Origin: Gammaproteobacteria bacterium
GTDB lineage: Bacteria > Pseudomonadota > Gammaproteobacteria > UBA6429 > Thiohalophilaceae
Direction of reading: 5' to 3'
Length of the DNA stretch: 64,000 nt
NCBI GenBank assembly: GCA_029881995.1
Contig: JAOULO010000001.1
Location: 124,001-188,000, forward strand
A program made the translations under genes and the position numbers. Below, in pieces: positions 17,351-26,286 of this stretch (positions within the stretch are counted from its first letter, which is position 1; every line of letters begins with the position of its first letter). The notes under the pieces were generated by a model. The model made no database searches and was not told where the DNA came from. It saw only the letters and a program-made list of their open reading frames with translations.

Positions 17351-19525
17351 TCAATGCTTATGCCGTGTCGATTTTCTAGCCGTTTTTTTACCGCGCCCTT
17401 TTGTCGGCCTTTTTTTACCATTCTTTACTGGTTTATCTGGCAGGCCGGTATGTTGGGTACGAAAGGGCTTGCCCTTTCTTGCCTCAGCGCCCTGACCGGT
17501 ACCCTTTGGTTGCCAGCTTGGTACCAGGTGTTTTTTGCCATTGCCGATAAGGTCTTCCCGGCCCATACGTTTCAGGGCCTCGCGCAGCAGGGGCCAGTTT
17601 TCCGCATCGTGATAACGTAAAAAGGCCTTGTGCAATCGACGCATCTTCAGACCACGGGGGACGAAAACAGTTTCACTCTTCTCATCGATTCTGTGCAGGG
17701 GATTTTTGCCGGTATGGTACATGGCCGAAGCACTGGCCATGGGGCTTGGCAGGAAGGTCTGCACCTGGTCGGCGCGAAAGCCGTTTTCCTTGAGCCACAG
17801 AGCCAAATTCATCATATCTTCATCGGTAGTGCCGGGATGGGCGGCGATAAAATAAGGAATCAGATACTGCTCCTTACCCGCCTCTTTGGAATAACGCTCA
17901 AAGAGTTTCTTAAAGCGATAATAACTCCCCATGCCCGGCTTCATCATTTTTGTTAATGGCCCATCTTCGGTATGTTCAGGGGCAATCTTTAAGTAGCCAC
18001 CGACGTGGTGTGTAACCAGTTCCTTGATGTATTCCGGAGATTCCACCGCCAGGTCATAACGCAGGCCTGATGCGATAAAGACCTTTTTAATACCCTTGAG
18101 TTTGCGTACACGCCGGTAAAGATGGATCAAAGGCGTATGATTGGTATCAAGGTTTTTACATATTGAGGGATAGACACAGGAGAGACGCCGACAGTTTTCT
18201 TCAATCGCTTTATCTTTACAGGCCAAACGATACATATTGGCAGTCGGGCCACCAATATCAGACACGTGGCCGGTAAAACCGGGCACGGTATCACGGATGG
18301 TTTCGATCTCTTTGACAATTGAGTCTTCTGAACGACTCTGAATGATCCGGCCTTCATGTTCTGTGATAGAACAAAAGGTACATCCACCAAAACAACCACG
18401 CATAATATTGATCGAAAAACGGATCATTTCATAGGCTGGAATGTTCGCCTCACCATAGGCTGGATGGGGCTGGCGCTGATAAGGCAATTCAAAAATCGTA
18501 TCCAGCTCTTTGGTGCTTAAAGGGATCGGTGGTGGGTTGATCCACACATCACGTTTACCATGGCGCTGTACCAGTGGATGGGCATTACCGGGGTTGGTCT
18601 CCAGATGCAGAATACGCGAGGCATGGGCATACATCACTGGATCGTTTTTTACGACCTCATAATCAGGCAAACGGATATAACTATGCTGGCGGTCAACGCG
18701 AGGTACCTGTCGTTGAAATCGTACCACGGTTGGCCCATCACTCTGATCCTGCTGCTCACAGGCCGGTGATGATTCTGCATAGGGATCGATATGGGCTTCC
18801 AATTTGCCGGGGGTATCAATATGTGTGGAATCAACTTCATACCAGTTGGTGGGTAATTGCTTACGAATGAAAGCTGTTCCCCTTATGTCCTGCAAGTCGG
18901 CAATCAATTCACCTCCCGCAAGTCGATGGGCTATCTCCACCACCTGCCTCTCCGCATTGCCATACACCAGCATATCGGCCTTGCTATCCAGCAGACAGCA
19001 TCGACGTACCTTGTCAGACCAGTAATCATAATGGGCGATGCGTCGCAGACTGGCTTCGATACCACCAATAATAACCGGTACACCTTTGAAGGCTTCTCGG
19101 CAACGCTGGGCATAGACATTAACCGAACGATCCGGGCGTTTGCCCCCTGCCCCGTTTGGGGTGTAGGCATCATTGGAACGGACTTTTCGATCGGCGGTAT
19201 AGCGATTGACCATGGAGTCCATGTTGCCCGCCGTGACACCATAGAACAGATTGGGCTTACCCAGTCTTTTAAAATCCTCCACCGATGTCCAGTCGGGCTG
19301 GGAAATAATACCAACACGAAAGCCCTGGGCCTCTAGGGTTCGACCGATCACTGCCATGCCAAAGCTGGGATGATCCACATAGGCATCCCCGGTCACCAGG
19401 ATAATGTCACAACTGTCCCAGCCTAACTGATCCATTTCATCCCGGGACATGGGTAAAAAACTGGCCGGTCCAAATTTATGGGGCCAGTACTTACGAAAAG
19501 AAAAAATGTCGGGGGCTGTTTGCAT
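17351..19525 (-). CDS. YgiQ-family radical SAM protein
   Basis: 724 residues. The N-terminal part is a B12-binding-like domain ([14 protein letters not shown]), followed by the radical SAM core with [18 protein letters not shown] at about residue 380, whose three cysteines hold the 4Fe-4S cluster. Then ASGLRYDLA and [11 protein letters not shown], and the YgiQ C-terminal region with [17 protein letters not shown]. The tail is lysine/arginine-rich, as usual for the family. The reaction is not established. A strong family match at full length. Confidence 0.93.
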   Translation of the reverse strand: MQTAPDIFSFRKYWPHKFGPASFLPMSRDEMDQLGWDSCDIILVTGDAYVDHPSFGMAVIGRTLEAQGFRVGIISQPDWTSVEDFKRLGKPNLFYGVTAGNMDSMVNRYTADRKVRSNDAYTPNGAGGKRPDRSVNVYAQRCREAFKGVPVIIGGIEASLRRIAHYDYWSDKVRRCCLLDSKADMLVYGNAERQVVEIAHRLAGGELIADLQDIRGTAFIRKQLPTNWYEVDSTHIDTPGKLEAHIDPYAESSPACEQQDQSDGPTVVRFQRQVPRVDRQHSYIRLPDYEVVKNDPVMYAHASRILHLETNPGNAHPLVQRHGKRDVWINPPPIPLSTKELDTIFELPYQRQPHPAYGEANIPAYEMIRFSINIMRGCFGGCTFCSITEHEGRIIQSRSEDSIVKEIETIRDTVPGFTGHVSDIGGPTANMYRLACKDKAIEENCRRLSCVYPSICKNLDTNHTPLIHLYRRVRKLKGIKKVFIASGLRYDLAVESPEYIKELVTHHVGGYLKIAPEHTEDGPLTKMMKPGMGSYYRFKKLFERYSKEAGKEQYLIPYFIAAHPGTTDEDMMNLALWLKENGFRADQVQTFLPSPMASASAMYHTGKNPLHRIDEKSETVFVPRGLKMRRLHKAFLRYHDAENWPLLREALKRMGREDLIGNGKKHLVPSWQPKGTGQGAEARKGKPFRTQHTGLPDKPVKNGKKRPTKGRGKKTARKSTRHKH

Positions 19526-19612
19526 GGGGTAAAGACCGCGTGAGCCAGAAGGATATTACTGTGATTGAGATTGACTCATTATAGCATTGGGCGAATGTTG
19601 AAAACCGGGCTT

Positions 19613-20056
19613 TTACGATTTGATTGCGACGAAATCACCGCCAAACTGCCCGACATTTTGCCCCTGGCAGTTCAGGCTGGCCTGAACATGAATACGTCCA
19701 CGGCCCCGGCGTTGCAGCATGCTCAGAAACCGTTGCCACTTGTCCTCCGCCGGACGATCACACACAGCCTCAAACCGATCCGTAATCGGCTTATCATAGG
19801 TCATGGTGTGCTTTTGTATGACAACGCGTGCATCAAGCTCCAGTCGTTTTAAGCTGGAGTGAACCAGTGTCCAGGCCGCCAGGGTCGCTAATGTAGAGGC
19901 ACTACCACCAAATACGGTTTCACGGTGATTGATATTGGGTTCCAGAGGGGCTGAGATCACGACACGCTCGTGTTTCAGTACATCGATATGTGCCTGCATG
20001 GCTGCCGACAGAGGAATATGTTCATGCAGATAATTTTCCAGGTCTTGTCTGTCCAT
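19613..20056 (-). CDS. YiiD C-terminal-domain-like hotdog thioesterase
   Basis: 147 residues matching the putative thioesterase domain found at the C-terminus of YiiD. Seen: PLEPNINHRETVFGGSASTL with the conserved Asn-His, LAAWTLVHSSLK, and a C-terminal GRGRIHVQASL strand. It forms a stand-alone hotdog fold likely to hydrolyse an acyl-CoA or acyl-ACP. Three bases follow the upstream hydrolase stop, so the two genes are an operon. Confidence 0.8.
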   Translation of the reverse strand: MDRQDLENYLHEHIPLSAAMQAHIDVLKHERVVISAPLEPNINHRETVFGGSASTLATLAAWTLVHSSLKRLELDARVVIQKHTMTYDKPITDRFEAVCDRPAEDKWQRFLSMLQRRGRGRIHVQASLNCQGQNVGQFGGDFVAIKS

Positions 20057-20059
20057 CTA

Positions 20060-20902
20060 TCAGTTCACCTTTTTATAAGTTGCAACATACTTCACAAGAA
20101 ATTCCTGCAGCCCATCAATATAAACATTACCACTTAGTAAAAAACCACCATTGTGATCACCACTAATAGGTAAAAAGACTCGCGGTTCAGCAGCCGACTC
20201 GAAGACCTTCTCACCGTGCGAAAAGGGAATGATCTCATCATGACGACTGTGTACTACCAGAACTGGCGATTGAGCCTGGCTTGCGTGAATAATATTACTC
20301 AATTGAAAGCGCGATAGCAGACGAACAGGCAAAAAAGGATAAAGCTTTGCCCCCATATCGGGAACGGAGGTAAAGGGTGACTCAATAATCACGGCCCCTG
20401 CTTTTACGCGTGTTGCCAGTTGTGAAGCAATGGCTGCTCCAAGGGAACGGCCGAACAGTATAATGTTCTCTGCCCTGATACCCTTTTGCTCTGTAAGTAC
20501 CCGCCACATGGCATCGATATCCTGATAAAAACCTTGCTCAGAAATCTTACCGGTACTCTGGCCATAACCCCGATAGTCATAGATCAGAACATTCATGCCA
20601 AGAGAGTTATATAAGGCAATGGATTCCAGGCGGTGAGAAATATTGCCAGCATTACCATGGGAAAACAGCATAGTCACTGTTGCATTTTCCGCAGGAACAT
20701 ACCAGCCATGGATGATTTCACCATCCTCTGTTTTGGCATACACATCTTCAAATGCCAGGTTGATGTTGTTTGGAAACATCTCCAATTGTCGGCCAGGTAG
20801 ATCTGGAAAAAATATTACCCTGGCCTGAAACAGAAACAGGAAAATACACACACCGATGTATGCAATACCCACTATAGCCAGGATGGCCCAGATTAATTTC
20901 AT
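20060..20902 (-). CDS. Membrane-anchored alpha/beta hydrolase (BEM46-like)
   Basis: 280 residues with an N-terminal membrane segment (about 4-27) and a serine hydrolase domain. The nucleophile elbow is FGRSLGAAIA (Ser about 153). The acid is in HSRHDEIIPF and the histidine in SGDHNGGFL, and the oxyanion region is LFSHGNAGN. Family members are lipases or esterases of unknown substrate. Organised as an operon with the downstream thioesterase; transcribed away from the pilus-like locus. Confidence 0.87.
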   Translation of the reverse strand: MKLIWAILAIVGIAYIGVCIFLFLFQARVIFFPDLPGRQLEMFPNNINLAFEDVYAKTEDGEIIHGWYVPAENATVTMLFSHGNAGNISHRLESIALYNSLGMNVLIYDYRGYGQSTGKISEQGFYQDIDAMWRVLTEQKGIRAENIILFGRSLGAAIASQLATRVKAGAVIIESPFTSVPDMGAKLYPFLPVRLLSRFQLSNIIHASQAQSPVLVVHSRHDEIIPFSHGEKVFESAAEPRVFLPISGDHNGGFLLSGNVYIDGLQEFLVKYVATYKKVN

Positions 20903-20985
20903 TTTTTCTCCCTGTATTAAAGCTAATATTCTGATTTATCTGGCTTTTACTATCAAGTCAGGACAATAAGTGACGACATTAGGGT

Positions 20986-21510
20986 ATGGCACTACACACA
21001 ATCAGGCGAAACATCTCCCTTCACCTTACTAAATGGCAGACAGGTGTTGGGCTCATTTTATTTTTTAGTTTGTCCAGTCCCCTCTGGGCACCAATGAGTC
21101 AAGGCTGGTGTAAAAACAATACTGTCCTCACTCCTGCCACGAATCTCACCTTCGGTACCTTTGCCAGTTATAGCGGCGGAACGGTAACAGTCAGCGTGGA
21201 GGGGCTACGCTCAACAGACGGTAGTGGTGGTGTGGTACTGATGGGGGGTACTGTCACCCAGGCAGTGTACACAATCCGTGGTTGTGCCAATGATACCTAT
21301 TCCATCGTCACGCCGGCCGACACTGTGCTAACCGATGGTGTGGGTAATAGCATGCCCATGATAAACTTCGTCTCCTTCCCCGTCGGTAGCGGTATCCTCG
21401 ATGCCAATGGGGACGGCACACTCCAGTTTGGTGCCACCCTCACGGTAGCCAACCCTCAACCATCTGGCAATTATTCCGGAACCTATTTAGTCGAGATTGT
21501 GCTCCAGTAA
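20986..21510 (+). CDS. DUF4402 secreted protein (pilin-like subunit 1)
   Basis: 174 residues with a long signal peptide (hydrophobic core VGLILFFSLSSPLW, about residues 22-35) and a beta-rich DUF4402 domain: LTFGTFAS, the GTVTVSVEG strand, and a final SGNYSGTYLVEIVLQ strand. Unlike the second DUF4402 protein it keeps two cysteines (in GWCKNN and RGCAND), probably a disulfide. First gene of a pilus-like locus. It could be a minor or tip subunit. Confidence 0.75.
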   Translation: MALHTIRRNISLHLTKWQTGVGLILFFSLSSPLWAPMSQGWCKNNTVLTPATNLTFGTFASYSGGTVTVSVEGLRSTDGSGGVVLMGGTVTQAVYTIRGCANDTYSIVTPADTVLTDGVGNSMPMINFVSFPVGSGILDANGDGTLQFGATLTVANPQPSGNYSGTYLVEIVLQ

Positions 21511-21633
21511 TGCTCCACATTTAACACTATTTTACCGAGGCAACACTGTGTTAAATCTTACAAAAAAGCTCAACTTTAATCCTGTCCTTGGCATATGCTT
21601 AAATGAACCAGGTGAAAACCCCTTAGGTGTCGC

Positions 21634-21939
21634 ATGCCATGCCGCTTTATCGTTAAGATTCTGTTCATCAGCTTGTCCATCCAAGTACAGGGCAAGCTTG
21701 AGGCCTCACCACTCCAAGCTCGCGCCACAACCAGCGCCAGCGCCACTATCCTTACAGCCACAACAGTTCAAGTGAATAACAGGGATGGAAAACCCCGGCT
21801 GCAGCTTACCCAATCTCCTGAATTGGCCTTTTATCTCCATTTAAAACCAGGCAAACAATCGTCTGGCATGAAAACCAACCCCTTATTGAGCCCAAAATAT
21901 CCCCTTCAAGCACATGAGATAACCCTTTATTTTAATTAA
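21634..21939 (+). CDS. Small secreted protein in pilus-like locus
   Basis: 101 residues with a signal-like start (FIVKILFISLSIQVQG) and a short beta-prone body with ATILTATTVQVNN. No family recognised. AGGTG lies just upstream. Placed between the two DUF4402 genes in the same direction. It may be a degenerate or shortened subunit, since an overlapping frame (21497-21775) is also open; I prefer this frame because of its signal peptide. Confidence 0.45.
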   Translation: MPCRFIVKILFISLSIQVQGKLEASPLQARATTSASATILTATTVQVNNRDGKPRLQLTQSPELAFYLHLKPGKQSSGMKTNPLLSPKYPLQAHEITLYFN

Positions 21940-22052
21940 TTTTTTACCCGAGTGTTTTATTAAGTTACTTATATTTCAGATAGTTACACTAGTTGTTTAG
22001 ACTCAATATACATAACCTTGTGAAAAATAGTGAAAAAACATTAAATTTTGTG

Positions 22053-22093
22053 AGTTACTGCCCGATACACCTAGTAACTGTGGGAGTACCACA
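22053..22093 (+). promoter_or_regulatory. Leader hairpins before the main pilin gene
   Basis: AGTTACT / AGTAACT (22053-22079) and TGTGG / CCACA (22079-22093) form two adjacent stems in the 5' leader of the 22128 gene, whose RBS AGAGG is at 22115. The rest of the 188-base AT-rich gap (21940-22127) shows no other clear signal. Such stems often stabilise the mRNA of abundant subunits. Confidence 0.4.
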
Positions 22094-22127
22094 GAAACGA
22101 ATTTAATGACTATAAGAGGTTCTCGTC

Positions 22128-22622
22128 ATGTTACGCAAAATTTTAGCTATAAGCTCACTCATCTCAGTCACAGCCATGTTGCCAACAACTACCCATGCCG
22201 CCACTGACACGGCTGCATCAAGCGCTGTTGTACTTACCCCCATTACGATTACCAAAACTATCGATATGTCGTTTGGTGATATGTTCCCAACGGCGGCTGC
22301 CGGTACGGTTGTACTGGGAACAGATGACAGTTTGACCCACACCAATGTGACTGCTGGCCCAACAGGTGGTACAGCCGCTACTTTCACAGTGGGTGGTTCT
22401 GAAGGCTCGACATATGCCATCACATTACCAGCCAATATTACGCTGGTCAGTGGGGGTAATAATATGATTGTGGATACTTTTACACATAATGCAGGTGGTA
22501 CGCCAACCATTGGTGTCGGTGGCACCTCAACCCTGAAGGTCGGTGGAACCCTTAATGTAGGTGCTACCCAGGCGGCAGGCAGCTACTCTGTGAACTTTGA
22601 TGTAACCGTGGATTACAACTAA
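22128..22622 (+). CDS. DUF4402 secreted protein (probable major pilin-like subunit)
   Basis: 164 residues: signal peptide to about THAA (residue 24), then a cysteine-free DUF4402 beta-sandwich with ITKTIDMSFGDMFP, TFTVGGSEGSTYAITLP and the final AAGSYSVNFDVTVDYN strand. Low complexity rich in Thr, Gly and Ala is typical of secreted polymers. Good RBS, own leader and own terminator suggest it is the most abundant product of the locus. Confidence 0.8.
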   Translation: MLRKILAISSLISVTAMLPTTTHAATDTAASSAVVLTPITITKTIDMSFGDMFPTAAAGTVVLGTDDSLTHTNVTAGPTGGTAATFTVGGSEGSTYAITLPANITLVSGGNNMIVDTFTHNAGGTPTIGVGGTSTLKVGGTLNVGATQAAGSYSVNFDVTVDYN

Positions 22623-22646
22623 CCCATGACTTATTGAAGTATCGAT

Positions 22647-22673
22647 AAAGGGGCGGGCAACTGCCCCTTTTTT
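22647..22673 (+). terminator. Intrinsic terminator after the DUF4402 pilin gene
   Basis: Stem AAAGGGGC / GCCCCTTT with an 8-base loop followed by TTT. It separates the pilin gene from the chaperone and usher-like genes, so those are made from read-through or from a weaker promoter. Confidence 0.85.
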
Positions 22674-22747
22674 GTTTGTTTTCATTACATTTTTTCCTGT
22701 ATGGGCCGATAAAACTTGAAACAATTTTGAACAAACAGGAATACATA

Positions 22748-23587
22748 ATGAGCCCAGTAAAAAATATAATCTCATTAATTTTACGTTTAAGTTTGTCTTC
22801 TGTCTTGAGTTTACTGCTTATACCAGTAAATGTGTTTGGGGATGTTCTCGTTTCTCCAACCCGAGTGATTTTTGAGAAGCATACCCGCACCTCCAGCGTC
22901 AATATTGTTAACACTAGCAATATACCCAACACCTATCGTATTGAATTTGTCGAACGACGCATGAAAACAGACGGTGGCTTTGAAGAGGTTAAGAAAGCAT
23001 TACCTGGGGAACTTTTCTCCAGCAAGATGATCCGTTTTTCTCCTCGTCAAGTCACACTACAGCCGGGACAGGGGCAGGCCATTCGACTTATGCTGCGCAA
23101 ACCTGCCAACCTGGCTCATGGCGAATATCGCTCTCACATGTTATTTAGAGCCATTCCCAAGGCCACCACAAACAGTGTCCAAAAGATAAATGAAGCAAAG
23201 AACATTTCTATCAAAATAAATCCCGTAATTGGTATATCCATACCCGTTATTGTTCGTCATGGTCAGGTATCAGCAAGTATTTCAGTTGAAAATCTCCGAT
23301 ACTATGCGAAGGCTTCAAAAGTCAGGTTCGATATGACACGAGAGGGTAATGCTTCTGTTTACGGAGATATCACATTCCTATTTAAAGATCATACTGGACA
23401 AACCACGGTTCTACGTAAAATTAATGGTATTGCTATTTACTCACCAAATGCTTCAAGGCGAATGAGTGTTGATATCCCTCCACCAGGTGGCACCCAGATT
23501 AAAAACGGTACCTTGACGGTTCAGTTTCACCATACCAAGGAGGTGGGAGGCCAGCTGATCACTCATCACTCAGTCAATATCCCATAA
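22748..23587 (+). CDS. PapD-type periplasmic pilus chaperone
   Basis: 279 residues from ATG 22748, chosen because CAGGA lies just upstream and a signal peptide (SLSSVLSLLLIPVNVFG) follows. The immunoglobulin-like domain 1 starts DVLVSPTRVIFEKHTR and contains IRLMLRKPANLAHGEYRSHM, the hallmark of the chaperone G1/F1 region. Domain 2 follows. It should cap DUF4402 subunits in the periplasm and hand them to the outer-membrane protein encoded 10 bases downstream. Confidence 0.85.
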   Translation: MSPVKNIISLILRLSLSSVLSLLLIPVNVFGDVLVSPTRVIFEKHTRTSSVNIVNTSNIPNTYRIEFVERRMKTDGGFEEVKKALPGELFSSKMIRFSPRQVTLQPGQGQAIRLMLRKPANLAHGEYRSHMLFRAIPKATTNSVQKINEAKNISIKINPVIGISIPVIVRHGQVSASISVENLRYYAKASKVRFDMTREGNASVYGDITFLFKDHTGQTTVLRKINGIAIYSPNASRRMSVDIPPPGGTQIKNGTLTVQFHHTKEVGGQLITHHSVNIP

Positions 23588-23597
23588 TGTTAGGTCT

Positions 23598-26282
23598 ATG
23601 TATGGTTGTCGTCTTACCTGTGCGATTTTCGTTTTCACTCTTCTGGCGAATACTACAGCCATAGCTGCTCCAGCCTCGAATATTACACCACATAAGCCAT
23701 CAGAAGATGATCTGCTCATTCTAGGCATAAAGATTGATCATTTTATTCTGGAAGAGGTTTTCCCTGCCTATCGACAGGATAGTGATATATATCTACCGCT
23801 TGGTATTTTAAGCCAGATCTTAGATATAGCTATCAAAGTAGATCTTGGGACAGGTTCTGCTGAGGGTTTCATTGTAAAAGAATCACGCCAGTTTCATCTT
23901 GATGTATCTCGTCAACAAGTCACTTTATCAGGTAAGTTGTATCATTTCCCTAAAGAACAGGTCTATGTATATCCTGATGATATATATATAAACTCTGCTC
24001 TTCTAGAAAAGTGGTGGCCGATGTTATTCGACACGAACCTGTTCACATCCAGACTGATAATAAAAACAACTGAACCTTTACCCTTTCAGAGCCGTTTGAT
24101 ACGAGAAAGAGAAATCGCCAAAATCAAAGGGCGTTTTAATAAACCAGATCGTGGTTACGATGTTAGAGATACTGAATATGGACTTATATCCGCCCCTTTT
24201 ATCGATCAACGAGTCTCCGCGCACTACGGTGAATCTCCCTATACCGAAACAAAACAGTCTTATAGTTATTCAACATATGTAAAAGCCGACCTGCTCTACC
24301 ATGAAACCTCATTATATATTAGTGGTAATAGTAATGATGATAACAAAACAGAAAGCCATTTAACGGCCTCACGAAGTGATCCAGAGTCTCGCTTGCTTGG
24401 CCCTATGAAAGCAACAAACTATAGTTTTATCGATATAGTCTTTCCGGGTCTAGAGCACATAAACAATAGTAAAACTGGTATCCCTGGTATATCTATCAAG
24501 AACTACCCTTTGAAGCAGCAAACACATTTTGACAAGCATACTTTTGAAGGTGAGCTGCTGCCTAACTGGGAAGTCGAGCTATACCATAACAACACATTAA
24601 TCGGCTATAAAGACAAAACAGAGCATGGTAAATATCGTTTTGAAGACATCCCATTATTATTTGGCCATAACTATTTCAAACTAGTCTTTTATGGCCCTCA
24701 TGGTGAAAGCAGGGAGGAAACTCACACATTCAGTCTAACTGGCGCTCTGACAAAACCTGGTTCTTACTATTACGATATTATCGTCGCTAAAGAAAATGGT
24801 GGCAATAAAACTCGTACACTTGTAAAACAGGACTTTGGACTAAGTAAATATTTAACAGCACAGTTGAATTTTGTGTCTATTCCTGTAGAGGACAACACAA
24901 CCGTGACTCCTGAAGATAAAAACGACTATATGAATCTGTCACTAAATGGATTCTGGAGTTCACTATTTTATCGTTATAACTACATCAAGGAAGTCGATGG
25001 TGGAGAAGTAAATGAAATATCATTGCAAAACCGAATTGGTAGAACCAATTTAAAGGCCTCAGCTACACAATTTAAAGAATTTTACAGTGAACGGTATAAT
25101 GCAACAGATCCTATCTTACAACAGCAAAGAATGAGAATTGATACTGTAATTCCACCCTGGTGGCTACCCCACATGCCTATTGGCCTGGAAATCGCAAAAG
25201 AAGAATATACCAGTGGTCATGAACGAACCCAATATATTACGCGCATTGCCGTTGCTAAGCGTGGACTTGCTTTAAGTAATACACTGACCAGAACTGAATC
25301 GACCGTTGCCGACACTACCGAATTTGGCGTTCTATCTATAAGCACCCACAACAGTAATTTCTCTCTTCGCAGTGAACTTTATTATGAGAACAAGCCTGAG
25401 TCTCGGTTGAATACCATTAACATGAATTTCTCAGGCCGTTATTTATACCCTTATTCATTTAATCTCGGTATAAACAAATTTGAAGATGATCAATATCAAT
25501 ACCTGGCAGGACTAAATAAACAGTTTGGGAATTATTCATTAACAACCACTACAAAATATAAAACAACAGGTGAATGGGCTGTCGATATGGCCTTTTCAAT
25601 TAGCCTGGGTCGAGACCCTCGACTACAAAACTGGCATACTCAGGCATTACCAATGGCAACAAATGGTAGTGTCTCTATACTGGTGTTTTTTGATGCAAAT
25701 CAGAATGGAATTCGTGATCATAATGAAAAAGGCCTACCAAATATTGCATTTCACCAGAACAACTCGATTAAGCAAAAAAAAACGGATAAGGATGGGTTTG
25801 TGTTATTTACAGACCTGCCTGCACATGAGTCCATCGAGCTAGGAGTAGATATTGCATCTCTGGAAGACCCTTTAATGATACCAAGTACACCTGGTGTTAG
25901 AATCACCCCCCGACCGGGTCATATCGACCAAATCAACTTCCCAATCATCCTGACCGGTGAAATTGATGGAAATATTTATCTACGAAAAAAAGGGAAAAAT
26001 ATTCCTGTCGGTGATATAGAAATGGTACTAACCGATATGGAAGGAAAAATTATACAAAAAATAAAAAGTGCCTATGACGGATTTTATGTAATGAGCAAAA
26101 TTCCTGCTGGCACCTATCTAATGAAACTATCCAGCAAAGAAGCATCCAAATATGGTTTAAAGGATGTTGTTCCCAGGGAGATCAATATAAAGGCAGAGAA
26201 TCCATTTATTTCCGGCGTCAACTTTATTTTATTCAAAGATACTGGTAATAAAGAAAACATACTAGATATAAAACCCCAATAA
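23598..26282 (+). CDS. Usher-like outer-membrane protein with C-terminal SdrB-like domain
   Basis: 894 residues with a signal peptide (about 1-24). The first part has an N-terminal domain, then a long stretch of amphipathic strands such as YSYSTYVKADLLYH. A central small domain (FEGELLPNWEVELYHNN, about residues 315-370) resembles the plug or middle domain of ushers. From about residue 690 comes a calcium-binding-type Sdr B-like motif (FFDANQNGIRDHNEKGLPN), then a second carboxypeptidase-regulatory-like domain. Classical ushers end in two short C-terminal domains, so this tail is unusual. Assignment as usher rests on context; markedly AT-rich with many ATA codons. Confidence 0.65.
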   Translation: MYGCRLTCAIFVFTLLANTTAIAAPASNITPHKPSEDDLLILGIKIDHFILEEVFPAYRQDSDIYLPLGILSQILDIAIKVDLGTGSAEGFIVKESRQFHLDVSRQQVTLSGKLYHFPKEQVYVYPDDIYINSALLEKWWPMLFDTNLFTSRLIIKTTEPLPFQSRLIREREIAKIKGRFNKPDRGYDVRDTEYGLISAPFIDQRVSAHYGESPYTETKQSYSYSTYVKADLLYHETSLYISGNSNDDNKTESHLTASRSDPESRLLGPMKATNYSFIDIVFPGLEHINNSKTGIPGISIKNYPLKQQTHFDKHTFEGELLPNWEVELYHNNTLIGYKDKTEHGKYRFEDIPLLFGHNYFKLVFYGPHGESREETHTFSLTGALTKPGSYYYDIIVAKENGGNKTRTLVKQDFGLSKYLTAQLNFVSIPVEDNTTVTPEDKNDYMNLSLNGFWSSLFYRYNYIKEVDGGEVNEISLQNRIGRTNLKASATQFKEFYSERYNATDPILQQQRMRIDTVIPPWWLPHMPIGLEIAKEEYTSGHERTQYITRIAVAKRGLALSNTLTRTESTVADTTEFGVLSISTHNSNFSLRSELYYENKPESRLNTINMNFSGRYLYPYSFNLGINKFEDDQYQYLAGLNKQFGNYSLTTTTKYKTTGEWAVDMAFSISLGRDPRLQNWHTQALPMATNGSVSILVFFDANQNGIRDHNEKGLPNIAFHQNNSIKQKKTDKDGFVLFTDLPAHESIELGVDIASLEDPLMIPSTPGVRITPRPGHIDQINFPIILTGEIDGNIYLRKKGKNIPVGDIEMVLTDMEGKIIQKIKSAYDGFYVMSKIPAGTYLMKLSSKEASKYGLKDVVPREINIKAENPFISGVNFILFKDTGNKENILDIKPQ

Positions 26283-26286
26283 AAAA

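Noticed and set aside
21497-21775. 92-residue plus-strand ORF overlapping the small secreted protein
   Set aside because: Starts inside the previous gene's last codons, has no signal peptide, and ends in low-complexity sequence; the 21634 frame fits the locus better.
22103-22525. 140-residue minus-strand ORF opposite the DUF4402 pilin gene
   Set aside because: Val/Pro/Ala-rich shadow of the Thr/Gly-rich pilin reading frame; no start signals.
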